Position numbers and translations under genes: made by a program
The notes under the pieces: generated by a model
Seen by the model: the letters and a program-made list of their open reading frames with translations, nothing else
Database searches by the model: none
What the model was told of the DNA's origin: nothing
Assembly (NCBI GenBank): GCA_964019155.1
Contig: OZ025244.1
Coordinates: 39,185,545-39,249,544 of the forward strand
Source: Osedax fenrisi
Lineage: Eukaryota > Annelida > Polychaeta > Sabellida > Siboglinidae
DNA length: 64,000 nucleotides
Reading direction: 5' to 3'
Part shown: positions 24,401-36,993 of the stretch, piece by piece
How positions within the stretch are numbered: position 1 is the stretch's first letter
Layout: the number at the start of each line of letters is the position of its first letter

Positions 24401-25110
24401 GAGTTACCTAGAGTTAGCTAGAGTTAGCTAGAGTTAGCTAGAGTTAGCTAGAGTTAGCTAGAATTAGCTAGAGTTAGCTAAAGTTACCTAGAGTTAGCTA
24501 GAGTTAGCTAAAGTTAGCTAGAGTTACCTAGAGTTACCTAGAGTTACCTAGAGTTACATAGAGTTAGCTAGATTTACCTAGAGTTAGCTAGAGTTACCTA
24601 GAGTTAGCTATAGTTACCTAGATTTAGCTAGAGTTAGCTAAAGATAGCTAGAGTTAGCTAGAGTTACCTAGAGTTAGCTAGAGTTAGCTAGAGTTAGCTA
24701 GAGTTAGCTAGAGTTACATAGAGTTAGCTAAAGTTAGCTAGAGTTAGCTAGAGTTACCTAGAGTTAGCTAGAGTTAGCTAGAGTTAGCTAGAGTTAGCTA
24801 GAGTTAGCTAGAGTTACCTAGAGTTACCTAGAGTTAGCTAGAGTTAGCTAGAGTTACCTAGAGTTAGCTAGAGTTAGCTAGAGTTAGCTAGAGTTAGCTA
24901 GAGTTACCTAAAGTTAGCTAGAGTTAGCTAGAGTTAGCTAGAGTTAGCTAGAGTTAGCTAGAATTAGCTAGAGTTAGCTAAAGTTACCTAGAGTTAGCTA
25001 GAGTTAGCTAAAGTTAGCTAGAGTTACCTAGAGTTACCTAGAGTTACCTAGAGTTACCTAGAGTTACCTAGAGTTAGCTAGAGTTAGCTAGACTTACCTA
25101 GAGTTAGCTA
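18422..25110. repeat. 7,611-bp supra-repeat, copy 2 (right-truncated)
   Basis: Matches copy 1 at +7,611, then at +7,621 after a one-unit insertion near 22,260. The match ends near 25,110: copy 1 (about 17,490) goes on to a C-unit and TAGATTT module, while this copy continues with G-units and TGAAG. A few private substitutions are visible, for example TTACATAG at about 19,011 for TTACCTAG, TTAAC at about 19,822 and TATAG at about 20,427. Confidence 0.88.
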
Positions 25111-26440
25111 GAGTTAGCTAGAGTTAGCTAGAGTTAGCTAGAGTTACCTAGAGTTAGCTGAAGTTACCTAGAGTTAGCTAGAGTTACCTAGAGTTAGCTA
25201 GAGTTACCTAGAGTTACCTAGAGTTACCTAGAGTTAGCTAGAGTTAGCTAGAGTTAGCTAGAGTTAGCTAGAGTTACCTAGAGTTACCTAGAGTTAGCTA
25301 GAGTTACCTAGAGTTACCTAGAGTTAGCTAGAGTTAGGTAGAGTTAGCTAGAGTTAGGTAGAGTTACCTATAGTTACCTAGAGTTAGCTAGAGTTAGCTA
25401 GAGTTAGCTACAGTTAGCTAGAGTTAGCTAGAGTTAGCTAGAGTTAGCTAAAGTTAGCTAGAGTTAGCTAGAGTTAGCTAGAGTTAGCTAGAGTTAGCTA
25501 GAGTTACCTAGAGTTACCTAGAGTTAACTAGAGTTAGCTAGAGTTAACTAGAGTTAGCTAGAGTTACCTAGAGTTAGCTAGAGTTACCTAGAGTTACCTA
25601 GAGTTACCTAGAGTTAGCTAGAGTTAGCTAGAGTTAGCTAGAGTTATCTAGAGTTACCTAAAGTTAGCTAGAGTTAGCTATAGTTAGTAGAGTTAGCTAG
25701 AGTTAGCTAGAGTTAGCTACAGTTAGCTAGAGTTACCTAGAGTTAGCTAGAGTTAGCTAGAGTTAGCTAGAGTTACCTAGAGTTACCTAGAGTTAGCTAG
25801 AGTTAGCTAGACTTACCTAGAGTTAGCTGAAGTTACCTAGAGTTAGCTAGAGTTACCTAGAGTTAGCTAGAGTTACCTAGAGTTACCTAGAGTTACCTAG
25901 AGTTAGCTAGAGTTACCTAGAGTTAGCTAGAGTTACCTAGAGTTACCTAGAGTTACCTAGAGTTAGCTAGAGTTAGCTAGAGTTAGCTAGAGTTATCTAG
26001 AGTTACCTAAAGTTAGCTAGAGTTAGCTATAGTTAGTAGAGTTAGCTAGAGTTAGCTAGAGTTAGCTACAGTTAGCTAGAGTTACCTAGAGTTAGCTAGA
26101 GTTAGCTAGAGTTAGCTAGAGTTACCTAGAGTTACCTAGAGTTAGCTAGAGTTAGCTAGAGTTAGCTAGAGTTACCTAGAGTTACCTAGAGTTAGCTAGA
26201 GTTACCTAGAGTTACCTAGAGTTACCTAGAGTTACCTAGAGTTAGCTAGAGTTAGGTAGAGTTACCTAGAGTTACCTAGAGTTAGCTAGAGTTAGCTAGA
26301 GTTAGCTACAGTTAGCTAGAGTTAGCTAGAGTTAGCTAGAGTTAGCTAAAGTTAGCTAGAGTTAGCTAGAGTTAGCAAAAGTTAGCTAGAGTTAGCTAAA
26401 GTTACCTAGAGTTAGCTAGAGTTAGCTAAAGTTAGCTAGA
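21698..26440. repeat. 4,743-bp supra-repeat, copy 1
   Basis: Complete unit directly followed by an equal copy. Slip units at 21,793; 23,122; 23,571; 23,860; 24,179; 25,688; 26,037 correspond at +4,743 to 26,536; 27,865; 28,314; 28,603; 28,922; 30,431; 30,780. Rare shared variants include TTACATAG near 24,551/29,294, TTTGC near 22,609/27,352 and the TATAG unit ahead of the slip at 25,688/30,431. It overlaps copy 2 of the 7,611-bp repeat, so it was duplicated after that event. No mismatch was seen among markers compared. Confidence 0.92.
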
Positions 26441-29400
26441 GTTACCTAGAGTTACCTAGAGTTAGCTAGAGTTAGCTAGAGTTACCTAGAGTTAGCTAGA
26501 GTTACCTACAGTTAGCTAGAGTTAGCTAGAGTTAGTAGAGTTAGCTAGAGTTAGCTAGAGTTAGCTAGAGTTAGCTAGAGTTACCTAGAGTTAGCTAGAG
26601 TTAGCTAGAGTTAGCTAGAGTTACATAGAGTTAGCTAGAGTTAGCTAGAGTTAGCTAGAGTTACCTAGAGTTAGCTAGAGTTAGCTAGAGTTAGCTAGAG
26701 TTAGCTAAAGTTAGCTAGAGTTACCTAGAGTTAGCTAGAGTTAGCTAGAGTTAGCTAGAGTTAGCTAGAGTTAGCTAGATTTACCTAGAGTTAGCTAGAG
26801 TTACCTAGAGTTAGCTAGAGTTACCTAGATTTAGCTAGAGTTAGCTAAAGATAGCTAGAGTTAGCTAGAGTTACCTAGAGTTAGCTAGAGTTAGCTAGAG
26901 TTAGATAGAGTTAGCTAGAGTTACATAGAGTTAGCTAAAGTTAGCTAGAGTTAGCTAGAGTTACCTAGAGTTAGCTAGAGTTAGCTAGAGTTAGCTAGAG
27001 TTAGCTAGAGTTAGCTAGAGTTAGCTAGAGTTACCTAGAGTTACCTAGAGTTAGCTAGAGTTAGCTAGAGTTACCTAGAGTTAGCTAGAGTTAGCTAGAG
27101 TTAGCTAGAGTTAGCTAGAGTTACCTAAAGTTAGCTAGAGTTAGCTAGAGTTAGCTAGAGTTAGCTAGAGTTAGCTAGAGTTACCTAGAGTTAGCTAGAG
27201 TTAGCTAGAGTTAGCTAGAGTTAGCTAGAGTTACCTAAAGTTAGCTAGAGTTAGCTAGAGTTAGCTAGAGTTAGCTAGAGTTAGCTAAAGTTACCTAGAG
27301 TTAGCTAAAGTTAGCTAGAGTTACCTAGAGTTAGCTAGAGTTAGCTAGAGTTTGCTAGAGTTACCTAGAGTTAGCTGAAGTTACCTAGAGTTAGATAGAG
27401 TTACCTAGAGTTAGCTAGAGTTACCTAGAGTTACCTAGAGTTACCTAGAGTTAGCTAGAGTTAGCTAGAGTTAGCTAGAGTTAGCTAGAGTTACCTAGAG
27501 TTACCTAGAGTTAGCTAGAGTTACCTAGAGTTACCTAGAGTTACCTAGAGTTACCTAGAGTTAGCTAGAGTTAGGTAGAGTTACCTAGAGTTACCTAGAG
27601 TTAGCTAGAGTTAGCTAGAGTTAGCTACAGTTAGCTAGAGTTAGCTAGAGTTAGCTAGAGTTAGCTAAAGTTAGCTAGAGTTAGCTAGAGTTAGCTAGAG
27701 TTAGCTATAGTTAGCTAGAGTTAGCTAGAGTTACCTAGAGTTAGCTAAAGTTAGCTAGAGTTACCTAGAGTTATCTAGAGTTAGCTAGAGTTACCTAGAG
27801 TTAGCTAGAGTTACCTAGAGTTACCTAGAGTTACCTAGAGTTAGCTAGAGTTAGCTAGAGTTAGTAGAGTTAGCTTGAGTTAGCTAGAGTTAGCTACAGT
27901 TATCTAGAGTTACCTAGAGTTAGCTAGAGTTAGCTAGAGTTAGCTAGAGTTAGCTAGAGTTAGCTAAAGTTACCTAGAGTTAGCTAGAGTTAGCTAAAGT
28001 TAGCTAGAGTTACCTAGAGTTACCTAGAGTTACCTAGAGTTACCTAGAGTTACCTAGAGTTAGCTAGAGTTAGCTAGAGTTAGCTAGAGTTACCTAGAGT
28101 TACCTAGAGTTACCTAGAGTTAGCTAGAGTTAGGTAGAGTTACCTAGAGTTACCTAGAGTTAGCTAGAGTTAACTAGAGTTAGCTAGAGTTACCTAGAGT
28201 TAGCTAGAGTTACCTAGAGTTACCTAGAGTTACCTAGAGTTAACTAGAGTTAGCTAGAGTTACCTAGAGTTAGCTAGAGTTACCTACAGTTATCTAGAGT
28301 TAGCTAGAGTTAGTAGAGTTAGCTAGAGTTAGCTAGAGTTAGCTAGAGTTAGCTAGAGTTATCTAGAGTTAGCTAAAGTTACCTAGAGTTAGCTAGAGTT
28401 AGCTAAAGTTAGCTAGAGTTAGCTAGAGTTAGCTAGATTTACCTAGAGTTAGCTAGAGTTACCTAGAGTTAGCTATAGTTACCTAGATTTAGCTAGAGTT
28501 AGCTAGAGTTACCTAGAGTTACCTAGAGTTAGCTAGAGTTAGCTAGAGTTACCTAGAGTTAGCTAGAGTTACCTACAGTTAGCTAGAGTTAGCTAGAGTT
28601 AGTAGAGTTAGCTAGAGTTAGCTAGAGTTAGCTAGAGTTAGCTAGAGTTACCTAGAGTTAGCTAGAGTTAGCTAGAGTTAGCTAGAGTTAGCTAGAGTTA
28701 CATAGAGTTAGCTAAAGTTAGCTAGAGTTAGCTAGGGTTACCTAGAGTTAGCTAGAGTTAGCTAGAGTTAGCTAGAGTTATCTAGAGTTAGCTAGAGTTA
28801 CCTAGAGTTACCTAGAGTTACCTAGAGTTACCTAGAGTTACCTAGAGTTAGCTAGAGTTAGCTAGAGTTACCTAGAGTTAGCTAGAGTTACCTACAGTTA
28901 GCTAGAGTTAGCTAGAGTTAGTAGAGTTAGCTAGAGTTAGCTAGAGTTAGCTAGAGTTAGCTAGAGTTACCTAGAGTTAGCTAGAGTTAGCTAGAGTTAG
29001 CTAGAGTTACATAGAGTTAGCTAAAGTTAGCTAGAGTTAGCTAGGGTTACCTAGAGTTAGCTAGAGTTAGCTAGAGTTAGCTAGAGTTATCTAGAGTTAG
29101 CTAGAGTTACCTAGAGTTACCTAGAGTTAGCTAGAGTTAGCTAGAGTTACCTAGAGTTAGCTAGAGTTAGCTAGAGTTAGCTAGAGTTAGCTAGAGTTAG
29201 CTAGAATTAGCTAGAGTTAGCTAAAGTTACCTAGAGTTAGCTAGAGTTAGCTAAAGTTAGCTAGAGTTACCTAGAGTTACCTAGAGTTACCTAGAGTTAC
29301 ATAGAGTTAGCTAGATTTACCTAGAGTTAGCTAGAGTTACCTAGAGTTAGCTATAGTTACCTAGATTTAGCTAGAGTTAGCTAAAGATAGCTAGAGTTAG

Positions 29401-31203
29401 CTAGAGTTACCTAGAGTTAGCTAGAGTTAGCTAGAGTTAGCTAGAGTTAGCTAGAGTTACATAGAGTTAGCTAAAGTTAGCTAGAGTTAGCTAGAGTTAC
29501 CTAGAGTTAGCTAGAGTTAGCTAGAGTTAGCTAGAGTTAGCTAGAGTTAGCTAGAGTTACCTAGAGTTACCTAGAGTTAGCTAGAGTTAGCTAGAGTTAC
29601 CTAGAGTTAGCTAGAGTTAGCTAGAGTTAGCTAGAGTTAGCTAGAGTTACCTAAAGTTAGCTAGAGTTAGCTAGAGTTAGCTAGAGTTAGCTAGAGTTAG
29701 CTAGAATTAGCTAGAGTTAGCTAAAGTTACCTAGAGTTAGCTAGAGTTAGCTAAAGTTAGCTAGAGTTACCTAGAGTTACCTAGAGTTACCTAGAGTTAC
29801 CTAGAGTTACCTAGAGTTAGCTAGAGTTAGCTAGACTTACCTAGAGTTAGCTAGAGTTAGCTAGAGTTAGCTAGAGTTAGCTAGAGTTACCTAGAGTTAG
29901 CTGAAGTTACCTAGAGTTAGCTAGAGTTACCTAGAGTTAGCTAGAGTTACCTAGAGTTACCTAGAGTTACCTAGAGTTAGCTAGAGTTAGCTAGAGTTAG
30001 CTAGAGTTAGCTAGAGTTACCTAGAGTTACCTAGAGTTAGCTAGAGTTACCTAGAGTTACCTAGAGTTAGCTAGAGTTAGGTAGAGTTAGCTAGAGTTAG
30101 GTAGAGTTACCTATAGTTACCTAGAGTTAGCTAGAGTTAGCTAGAGTTAGCTACAGTTAGCTAGAGTTAGCTAGAGTTAGCTAGAGTTAGCTAAAGTTAG
30201 CTAGAGTTAGCTAGAGTTAGCTAGAGTTAGCTAGAGTTAGCTAGAGTTACCTAGAGTTACCTAGAGTTAACTAGAGTTAGCTAGAGTTAACTAGAGTTAG
30301 CTAGAGTTACCTAGAGTTAGCTAGAGTTACCTAGAGTTACCTAGAGTTACCTAGAGTTAGCTAGAGTTAGCTAGAGTTAGCTAGAGTTATCTAGAGTTAC
30401 CTAAAGTTAGCTAGAGTTAGCTATAGTTAGTAGAGTTAGCTAGAGTTAGCTAGAGTTAGCTACAGTTAGCTAGAGTTACCTAGAGTTAGCTAGAGTTAGC
30501 TAGAGTTAGCTAGAGTTACCTAGAGTTACCTAGAGTTAGCTAGAGTTAGCTAGACTTACCTAGAGTTAGCTGAAGTTACCTAGAGTTAGCTAGAGTTACC
30601 TAGAGTTAGCTAGAGTTACCTAGAGTTACCTAGAGTTACCTAGAGTTAGCTAGAGTTACCTAGAGTTAGCTAGAGTTACCTAGAGTTACCTAGAGTTACC
30701 TAGAGTTAGCTAGAGTTAGCTAGAGTTAGCTAGAGTTATCTAGAGTTACCTAAAGTTAGCTAGAGTTAGCTATAGTTAGTAGAGTTAGCTAGAGTTAGCT
30801 AGAGTTAGCTACAGTTAGCTAGAGTTACCTAGAGTTAGCTAGAGTTAGCTAGAGTTAGCTAGAGTTACCTAGAGTTACCTAGAGTTAGCTAGAGTTAGCT
30901 AGAGTTAGCTAGAGTTACCTAGAGTTACCTAGAGTTAGCTAGAGTTACCTAGAGTTACCTAGAGTTACCTAGAGTTACCTAGAGTTAGCTAGAGTTAGGT
31001 AGAGTTACCTAGAGTTACCTAGAGTTAGCTAGAGTTAGCTAGAGTTAGCTACAGTTAGCTAGAGTTAGCTAGAGTTAGCTAGAGTTAGCTAAAGTTAGCT
31101 AGAGTTAGCTAGAGTTAGCAAAAGTTAGCTAGAGTTAGCTAAAGTTACCTAGAGTTAGCTAGAGTTAGCTAAAGTTAGCTAGAGTTACCTAGAGTTACCT
31201 AGA
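26441..31203. repeat. 4,743-bp supra-repeat, copy 2
   Basis: Tandem copy of 21,698-26,440; with breakpoint uncertainty it spans one full period. It diverges at about 31,204: copy 1's continuation (26,461) reads G, G, C, G, then a TACAG-bearing unit, whereas here G, C, C, G, G follow. The near-perfect match suggests one of the youngest large events in the window, or an assembly duplication, which the sequence alone cannot rule out. Confidence 0.9.
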
Positions 31204-31600
31204 GTTAGCTAGAGTTACCTAGAGTTACCTAGAGTTAGCTAGAGTTAGCTAGAGTTAGCTAGAGTTAGCTAAAGTTAGCTAGAGTTACCTAGAGTTAGCT
31301 AGAGTTAGCTAGAGTTAGCTAGAGTTAGCTAGAGTTAGCTAGCTTTACCTAGAGTTAGCTAGAGTTACCTAGAGTTAGCTAGAGTTACCTAGATTTAGCT
31401 AGAGTTAGCTAAAGATAGCTAGAGTTAGCTAGAGTTACCTAGAGTTAGCTAGAGTTAGCTAGAGTTAGATAGAGTTAGCTAGAGTTACATAGAGTTAGCT
31501 AAAGTTAGCTAGAGTTAGCTAGAGTTACCTAGAGTTAGCTAGAGTTAGCTAGAGTTAGCTAGAGTTAGCTAGAGTTAGCTAGAGTTACCTAGAGTTACCT
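31204..31600. repeat. Satellite junction segment
   Basis: Ordinary units between two HOR blocks. It holds the TAGATTT-type module with a private variant TAGCTTTACC near 31,340, TAAAGATAGC near 31,410 and TTAGATAG near 31,467. It resembles 9,600-10,000 in marker order. Confidence 0.65.
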
Positions 31601-34072
31601 AGAGTTAGCTAGAGTTAGCTAGAGTTACCTAGAGTTAGCTAGAGTTAGCTAGAGTTAGCTAGAGTTAGCTAGAGTTACCTAAAGTTAGCTAGAGTTAGCT
31701 AGAGTTAGCTAGAGTTATCTAGAGTTAGCTAGAGTTACCTAGAGTTAGCTAGAGTTAGCTAGAGTTAGCTAGAGTTAGCTAGAGTTACCTAAAGTTAGCT
31801 AGAGTTAGCTAGAGTTAGCTAGAGTTAGCTAGAGTTAGCTAAAGTTACCTAGAGTTAGCTAGAGTTAGCTAAAGTTAGCTAGAGTTACCTAGAGTTACCT
31901 AGAGTTACCTAGAGTTACCTAGAGTTACCTAGAGTTAGCTAGAGTTAGCTAGACTTACCTAGAGTTAGCTAGAGTTAGCTAGAGTTAGCTAGAGTTTGCT
32001 AGAGTTACCTAGAGTTAGCTGAAGTTACCTAGAGTTAGCTAGAGTTACCTAGAGTTAGCTAGAGTTACCTAGAGTTACCTAGAGTTACCTAGAGTTAGCT
32101 AGAGTTAGCTAGAGTTAGCTAGAGTTACCTAGAGTTACCTAGAGTTACCTAGAGTTAGCTAGAGTTACCTAGAGTTACCTAGAGTTACCTAGAGTTACCT
32201 AGAGTTAGCTAGAGTTAGGTAGAGTTACCTAGAGTTACTTAGAGTTAGCTAGAGTTAGCTAGAGTTAGCTACAGTTAGCTAGAGTTAGCTAAAGTTAGCT
32301 AGAGTTAGCTAGAGTTAGCTAGAGTTAGCTAGAGTTAGCCAGAGTTAGCTAGAGTTACCTAGAGTTAGCTAAAGTTAGCTAGAGTTACCTAGAGTTAACT
32401 AGAGTTAGCTAGAGTTACCTAGAGTTACCTAGAGTTAGCTAGAGTTACCTAGAGTTACCTAGAGTTACCTAGAGTTAGCTAGAGTTAGCTAGAGTTAGTA
32501 GAGTTAGCTTGAGTTAGCTAGAGTTAGCTACAGTTAGCTAGAGTTACCTAGAGTTAGCTAGAGTTAGCTAGAGTTAGCTAGAGTTAGCTAGAGTTAGCTA
32601 AAGTTACCTAGAGTTAGCTAGAGTTAGCTAAAGTTAGCTATAGTTACCTAGAGTTACCTAGAGTTACCTAGAGTTACCTAGAGTTAGCTAGAGTTAGCTA
32701 GAGTTAGCTAGAGTTACCTAGAGTTACCTAGAGTTACCTAGAGTTAGCTAGAGTTAGGTAGAGTTACCTAGAGTTACCTAGAGTTAGCTAGAGTTAACTA
32801 GAGTTAGCTAGAGTTACCTAGAGTTAGCTAGAGTTACCTAGAGTTACCTAGAGTTACCTAGAGTTAGCTAGAGTTAGCTAGAGTTACCTAGAGTTAGCTA
32901 GAGTTACCTACAGTTAGCTAGAGTTAGCTAGAGTTAGTAGAGTTAGCTAGAGTTAGCTAGAGTTAGCTAGAGTTAGCTAGAGTTAGCTAGAGTTAGCTAA
33001 AGTTACCTAGAGATAGCTAGAGTTAGCTAGAGTTAGCTAGAGTTATCTAGAGTTGCGTAGAGTTAGCTAGAGTTAGCTAGAGTTAGCTAGAGTTAGCTAG
33101 AGTTAGCTAGAGTTAGCTAGATTTACCTAGAGTTAGCTAGAGTTACCTAGAGTTAGCTATAGTTACCTAGATTTAGCTACCTAGATTTAGCTAGAGTTAG
33201 CTAAAGATAGCTAGAGTTAGCTAGAGTTACCTAGAGTTAGCTAGAGTTAGCTAGAGTTAGCTAGAGTTAGCTAAAGTTAGCTAGAGTTAGCTAGGGTTAC
33301 CTAGAGTTAGCTAGAGTTAGCTAGAGTTAGCTAGAGTTAGCTAGAGTTAGCTAGAGTTACCTAGAGTTACCTAGAGTTAGCTAGAGTTAGCTAGAGTTAC
33401 CTAGAGTTAGCTAGAGTTAGCTAGAGTTAGCTAGAGTTAGCTAGAGTTAGCTAGAATTAGCTAGAGTTAGCTAAAGTTACCTAGAGTTAGCTAGAGTTAG
33501 CTAAAGTTACCTAGAGTTACCTAGAGTTACCTAGAGTTACCTAGAGTTACCTAGAGTTACCTAGAGTTAGCTAGAGTTAGCTAGAGTTACCTAGAGTTAG
33601 CTAGAGTTAGCTAGAGTTAGCTAGAGTTAGCTAGAGTTAGCTAGAGTTAGCTAAAGTTAGCTAGAGTTACCTAGAGTTAGCTAGAGTTAGCTAGAGTTAG
33701 CTAGAGTTAGCTAGATTTACCTAGAGTTAGCTAGAGTTACCTAGAGTTAGCTATAGTTACCTAGATTTAGCTAGAGTTAGCTAAAGATAGCTAGAGTTAG
33801 CTAGAGTTACCTAGAGTTAGCTAGAGTTAGCTAGAGTTAGCTAGAGTTACATAGAGTTAGCTAAAGTTAGCTAGAGTTAGCTAGGGTTACCTAGAGTTAG
33901 CTAGAGTTAGCTAGAGTTAGCTAGAGTTAGCTAGAGTTAGCTAGAGTTACCTAGAGTTACCTAGAGTTAGCTAGAGTTAGCTAGAGTTACCTATAGTTAG
34001 CTAGAGTTAGCTAGAGTTAGCTAGAGTTAGCTAGAGTTACCTAAAGTTAGCTAGAGTTAGCTAGAGTTAGCT
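31601..34072. repeat. 2,472-bp higher-order repeat, copy 1
   Basis: Aligns with the next block at +2,472. Paired markers: TTATC 31,718/34,190, TTTGC 31,995/34,467, TTACTTAG 32,238/34,710, TTAGCCAG 32,339/34,811, slip unit tagged by TTGAG 32,499/34,971, second slip 32,938/35,410, TTGCG 33,056/35,528, and the unique +4 insertion 33,178/35,650. The period is 247 units, less two single-base slips, plus 4. Confidence 0.92.
33178..33181. repeat. +4 phase jump: extra TACC from a 14-bp tandem duplication, site 1
   Basis: The 14 bases TACCTAGATTTAGC occur twice in direct succession, which leaves an extra TACC between two TAGATTTAGC units. A deletion of 6 bp from a C-unit would give the same bases, but the doubled rare TAGATTTAGC unit favours duplication. 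Confidence 0.9.
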
Positions 34073-36494
34073 AGAGTTAGCTAGAGTTAGCTAGAGTTAC
34101 CTAGAGTTAGCTAGAGTTAGCTAGAGTTAGCTAGAGTTAGCTAGAGTTACCTAAAGTTAGCTAGAGTTAGCTAGAGTTAGCTAGAGTTATCTAGAGTTAG
34201 CTAGAGTTACCTAGAGTTAGCTAGAGTTAGCTAGAGTTAGCTAGAGTTAGCTAGAGTTACCTAAAGTTAGCTAGAGTTAGCTAGAGTTAGCTAGAGTTAG
34301 CTAGAGTTAGCTAAAGTTACCTAGAGTTAGCTAGAGTTAGCTAAAGTTAGCTAGAGTTACCTAGAGTTACCTAGAGTTACCTAGAGTTACCTAGAGTTAC
34401 CTAGAGTTAGCTAGAGTTAGCTAGACTTACCTAGAGTTAGCTAGAGTTAGCTAGAGTTAGCTAGAGTTTGCTAGAGTTACCTAGAGTTAGCTGAAGTTAC
34501 CTAGAGTTAGCTAGAGTTACCTAGAGTTAGCTAGAGTTACCTAGAGTTACCTAGAGTTACCTAGAGTTAGCTAGAGTTAGCTAGAGTTAGCTAGAGTTAC
34601 CTAGAGTTACCTAGAGTTACCTAGAGTTAGCTAGAGTTACCTAGAGTTACCTAGAGTTACCTAGAGTTACCTAGAGTTAGCTAGAGTTAGGTAGAGTTAC
34701 CTAGAGTTACTTAGAGTTAGCTAGAGTTAGCTAGAGTTAGCTACAGTTAGCTAGAGTTAGCTAAAGTTAGCTAGAGTTAGCTAGAGTTAGCTAGAGTTAG
34801 CTAGAGTTAGCCAGAGTTAGCTAGAGTTACCTAGAGTTAGCTAAAGTTAGCTAGAGTTACCTAGAGTTAACTAGAGTTAGCTAGAGTTACCTAGAGTTAC
34901 CTAGAGTTAGCTAGAGTTACCTAGAGTTACCTAGAGTTACCTAGAGTTAGCTAGAGTTAGCTAGAGTTAGTAGAGTTAGCTTGAGTTAGCTAGAGTTAGC
35001 TACAGTTAGCTAGAGTTACCTAGAGTTAGCTAGAGTTAGCTAGAGTTAGCTAGAGTTAGCTAGAGTTAGCTAAAGTTACCTAGAGTTAGCTAGAGTTAGC
35101 TAAAGTTAGCTATAGTTACCTAGAGTTACCTAGAGTTACCTAGAGTTACCTAGAGTTAGCTAGAGTTAGCTAGAGTTAGCTAGAGTTACCTAGAGTTACC
35201 TAGAGTTACCTAGAGTTAGCTAGAGTTAGGTAGAGTTACCTAGAGTTACCTAGAGTTAGCTAGAGTTAACTAGAGTTAGCTAGAGTTACCTAGAGTTAGC
35301 TAGAGTTACCTAGAGTTACCTAGAGTTACCTAGAGTTAGCTAGAGTTAGCTAGAGTTACCTAGAGTTAGCTAGAGTTACCTACAGTTAGCTAGAGTTAGC
35401 TAGAGTTAGTAGAGTTAGCTAGAGTTAGCTAGAGTTAGCTAGAGTTAGCTAGAGTTAGCTAGAGTTAGCTAAAGTTACCTAGAGATAGCTAGAGTTAGCT
35501 AGAGTTAGCTAGAGTTATCTAGAGTTGCGTAGAGTTAGCTAGAGTTAGCTAGAGTTAGCTAGAGTTAGCTAGAGTTAGCTAGAGTTAGCTAGATTTACCT
35601 AGAGTTAGCTAGAGTTACCTAGAGTTAGCTATAGTTACCTAGATTTAGCTACCTAGATTTAGCTAGAGTTAGCTAAAGATAGCTAGAGTTAGCTAGAGTT
35701 ACCTAGAGTTAGCTAGAGTTAGCTAGAGTTAGCTAGAGTTAGCTAAAGTTAGCTAGAGTTAGCTAGGGTTACCTAGAGTTAGCTAGAGTTAGCTAGAGTT
35801 AGCTAGAGTTAGCTAGAGTTACCTAGAGTTAGCTAGAGTTAGCTAGAGTTAGCTAGAGTTAGCTAGAGTTAGCTAGAATTAGCTAGAGTTAGCTAAAGTT
35901 ACCTAGAGTTAGCTAGAGTTAGCTAAAGTTACCTAGAGTTACCTAGAGTTACCTAGAGTTACCTAGAGTTACCTAGAGTTACCTAGAGTTAGCTAGAGTT
36001 AGCTAGAGTTACCTAGAGTTAGCTAGAGTTAGCTAGAGTTAGCTAGAGTTAGCTAGAGTTAGCTAGAGTTAGCTAAAGTTAGCTAGAGTTACCTAGAGTT
36101 AGCTAGAGTTAGCTAGAGTTAGCTAGAGTTAGCTAGATTTACCTAGAGTTAGCTAGAGTTACCTAGAGTTAGCTATAGTTACCTAGATTTAGCTAGAGTT
36201 AGCTAAAGATAGCTAGAGTTAGCTAGAGTTACCTAGAGTTAGCTAGAGTTAGCTAGAGTTAGCTAGAGTTACATAGAGTTAGCTAAAGTTAGCTAGAGTT
36301 AGCTAGGGTTACCTAGAGTTAGCTAGAGTTAGCTAGAGTTAGCTAGAGTTAGCTAGAGTTAGCTAGAGTTACCTAGAGTTACCTAGAGTTAGCTAGAGTT
36401 AGCTAGAGTTACCTATAGTTAGCTAGAGTTAGCTAGAGTTAGCTAGAGTTAGCTAGAGTTACCTAAAGTTAGCTAGAGTTAGCTAGAGTTAGCT
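34073..36494. repeat. 2,472-bp higher-order repeat, copy 2 (2,422 bp, five units lost)
   Basis: Tandem copy of 31,601-34,072. From about 35,820 the offset falls to 2,422 because five units (two C, two G and one more) present after 33,350 are missing. Example: TAGAATT at 33,452 pairs with 35,874. Similarity continues slightly beyond this end, to about 36,514. Confidence 0.9.
35650..35653. repeat. +4 phase jump, site 2 (copied with the 2,472-bp repeat)
   Basis: Same 14-bp duplication exactly 2,472 bp after site 1, so it was carried by the block duplication and is not an independent event. Confidence 0.92.
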
Positions 36495-36993
36495 AGAGTT
36501 AGCTAGAGTTAGCTAGAATTAGCTAGAGTTAGCTAAAGTTACCTAGAGTTAGCTAGAGTTAGCTAAAGTTAGCTAGAGTTACCTAGAGTTACCTAGAGTT
36601 ACCTAGAGTTACCTAGAGTTACCTAGAGTTAGCTAGAGTTAGCTAGACTTACCTAGAGTTAGCTAGAGTTAGCTAGAGTTAGCTAGAGTTAGCTAGAGTT
36701 ACCTAGAGTTAACTGAAGTTACCTAGAGTTAGCTAGAGTTACCTAGAGTTAGCTAGAGTTACCTAGAGTTACCTAGAGTTACCTAGAGTTAGCTAGAGTT
36801 AGCTAGAGTTAGCTAGAGTTAGCTAGAGTTACCTAGAGTTACCTAGAGTTAGCTAGAGTTACCTAGAGTTACCTAGAGTTACCTAGAGTTACCTAGATTT
36901 AGCTAGAGTTAGGTAGAGTTACCTAGAGTTACCTAGAGTTAGCTAGAGTTAACTAGAGTTAGCTACAGTTAGCTAGAGTTAGCTAGAGTTAGC
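36140..36993. repeat. 1,609-bp-offset repeat, copy 1
   Basis: Marker pairs at +1,609: TTACATAG 36,271/37,880, TAGAATT 36,514/38,123, TGAAG 36,714/38,323, TTAGG 36,912/38,521, TACAG 36,964/38,573. One unit of length difference lies before the TTACATAG marker. A local 120-bp echo (36,901-36,970 with 37,021-37,090: G, TTAGG, C, C, G, TTAAC) follows. Confidence 0.8.
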
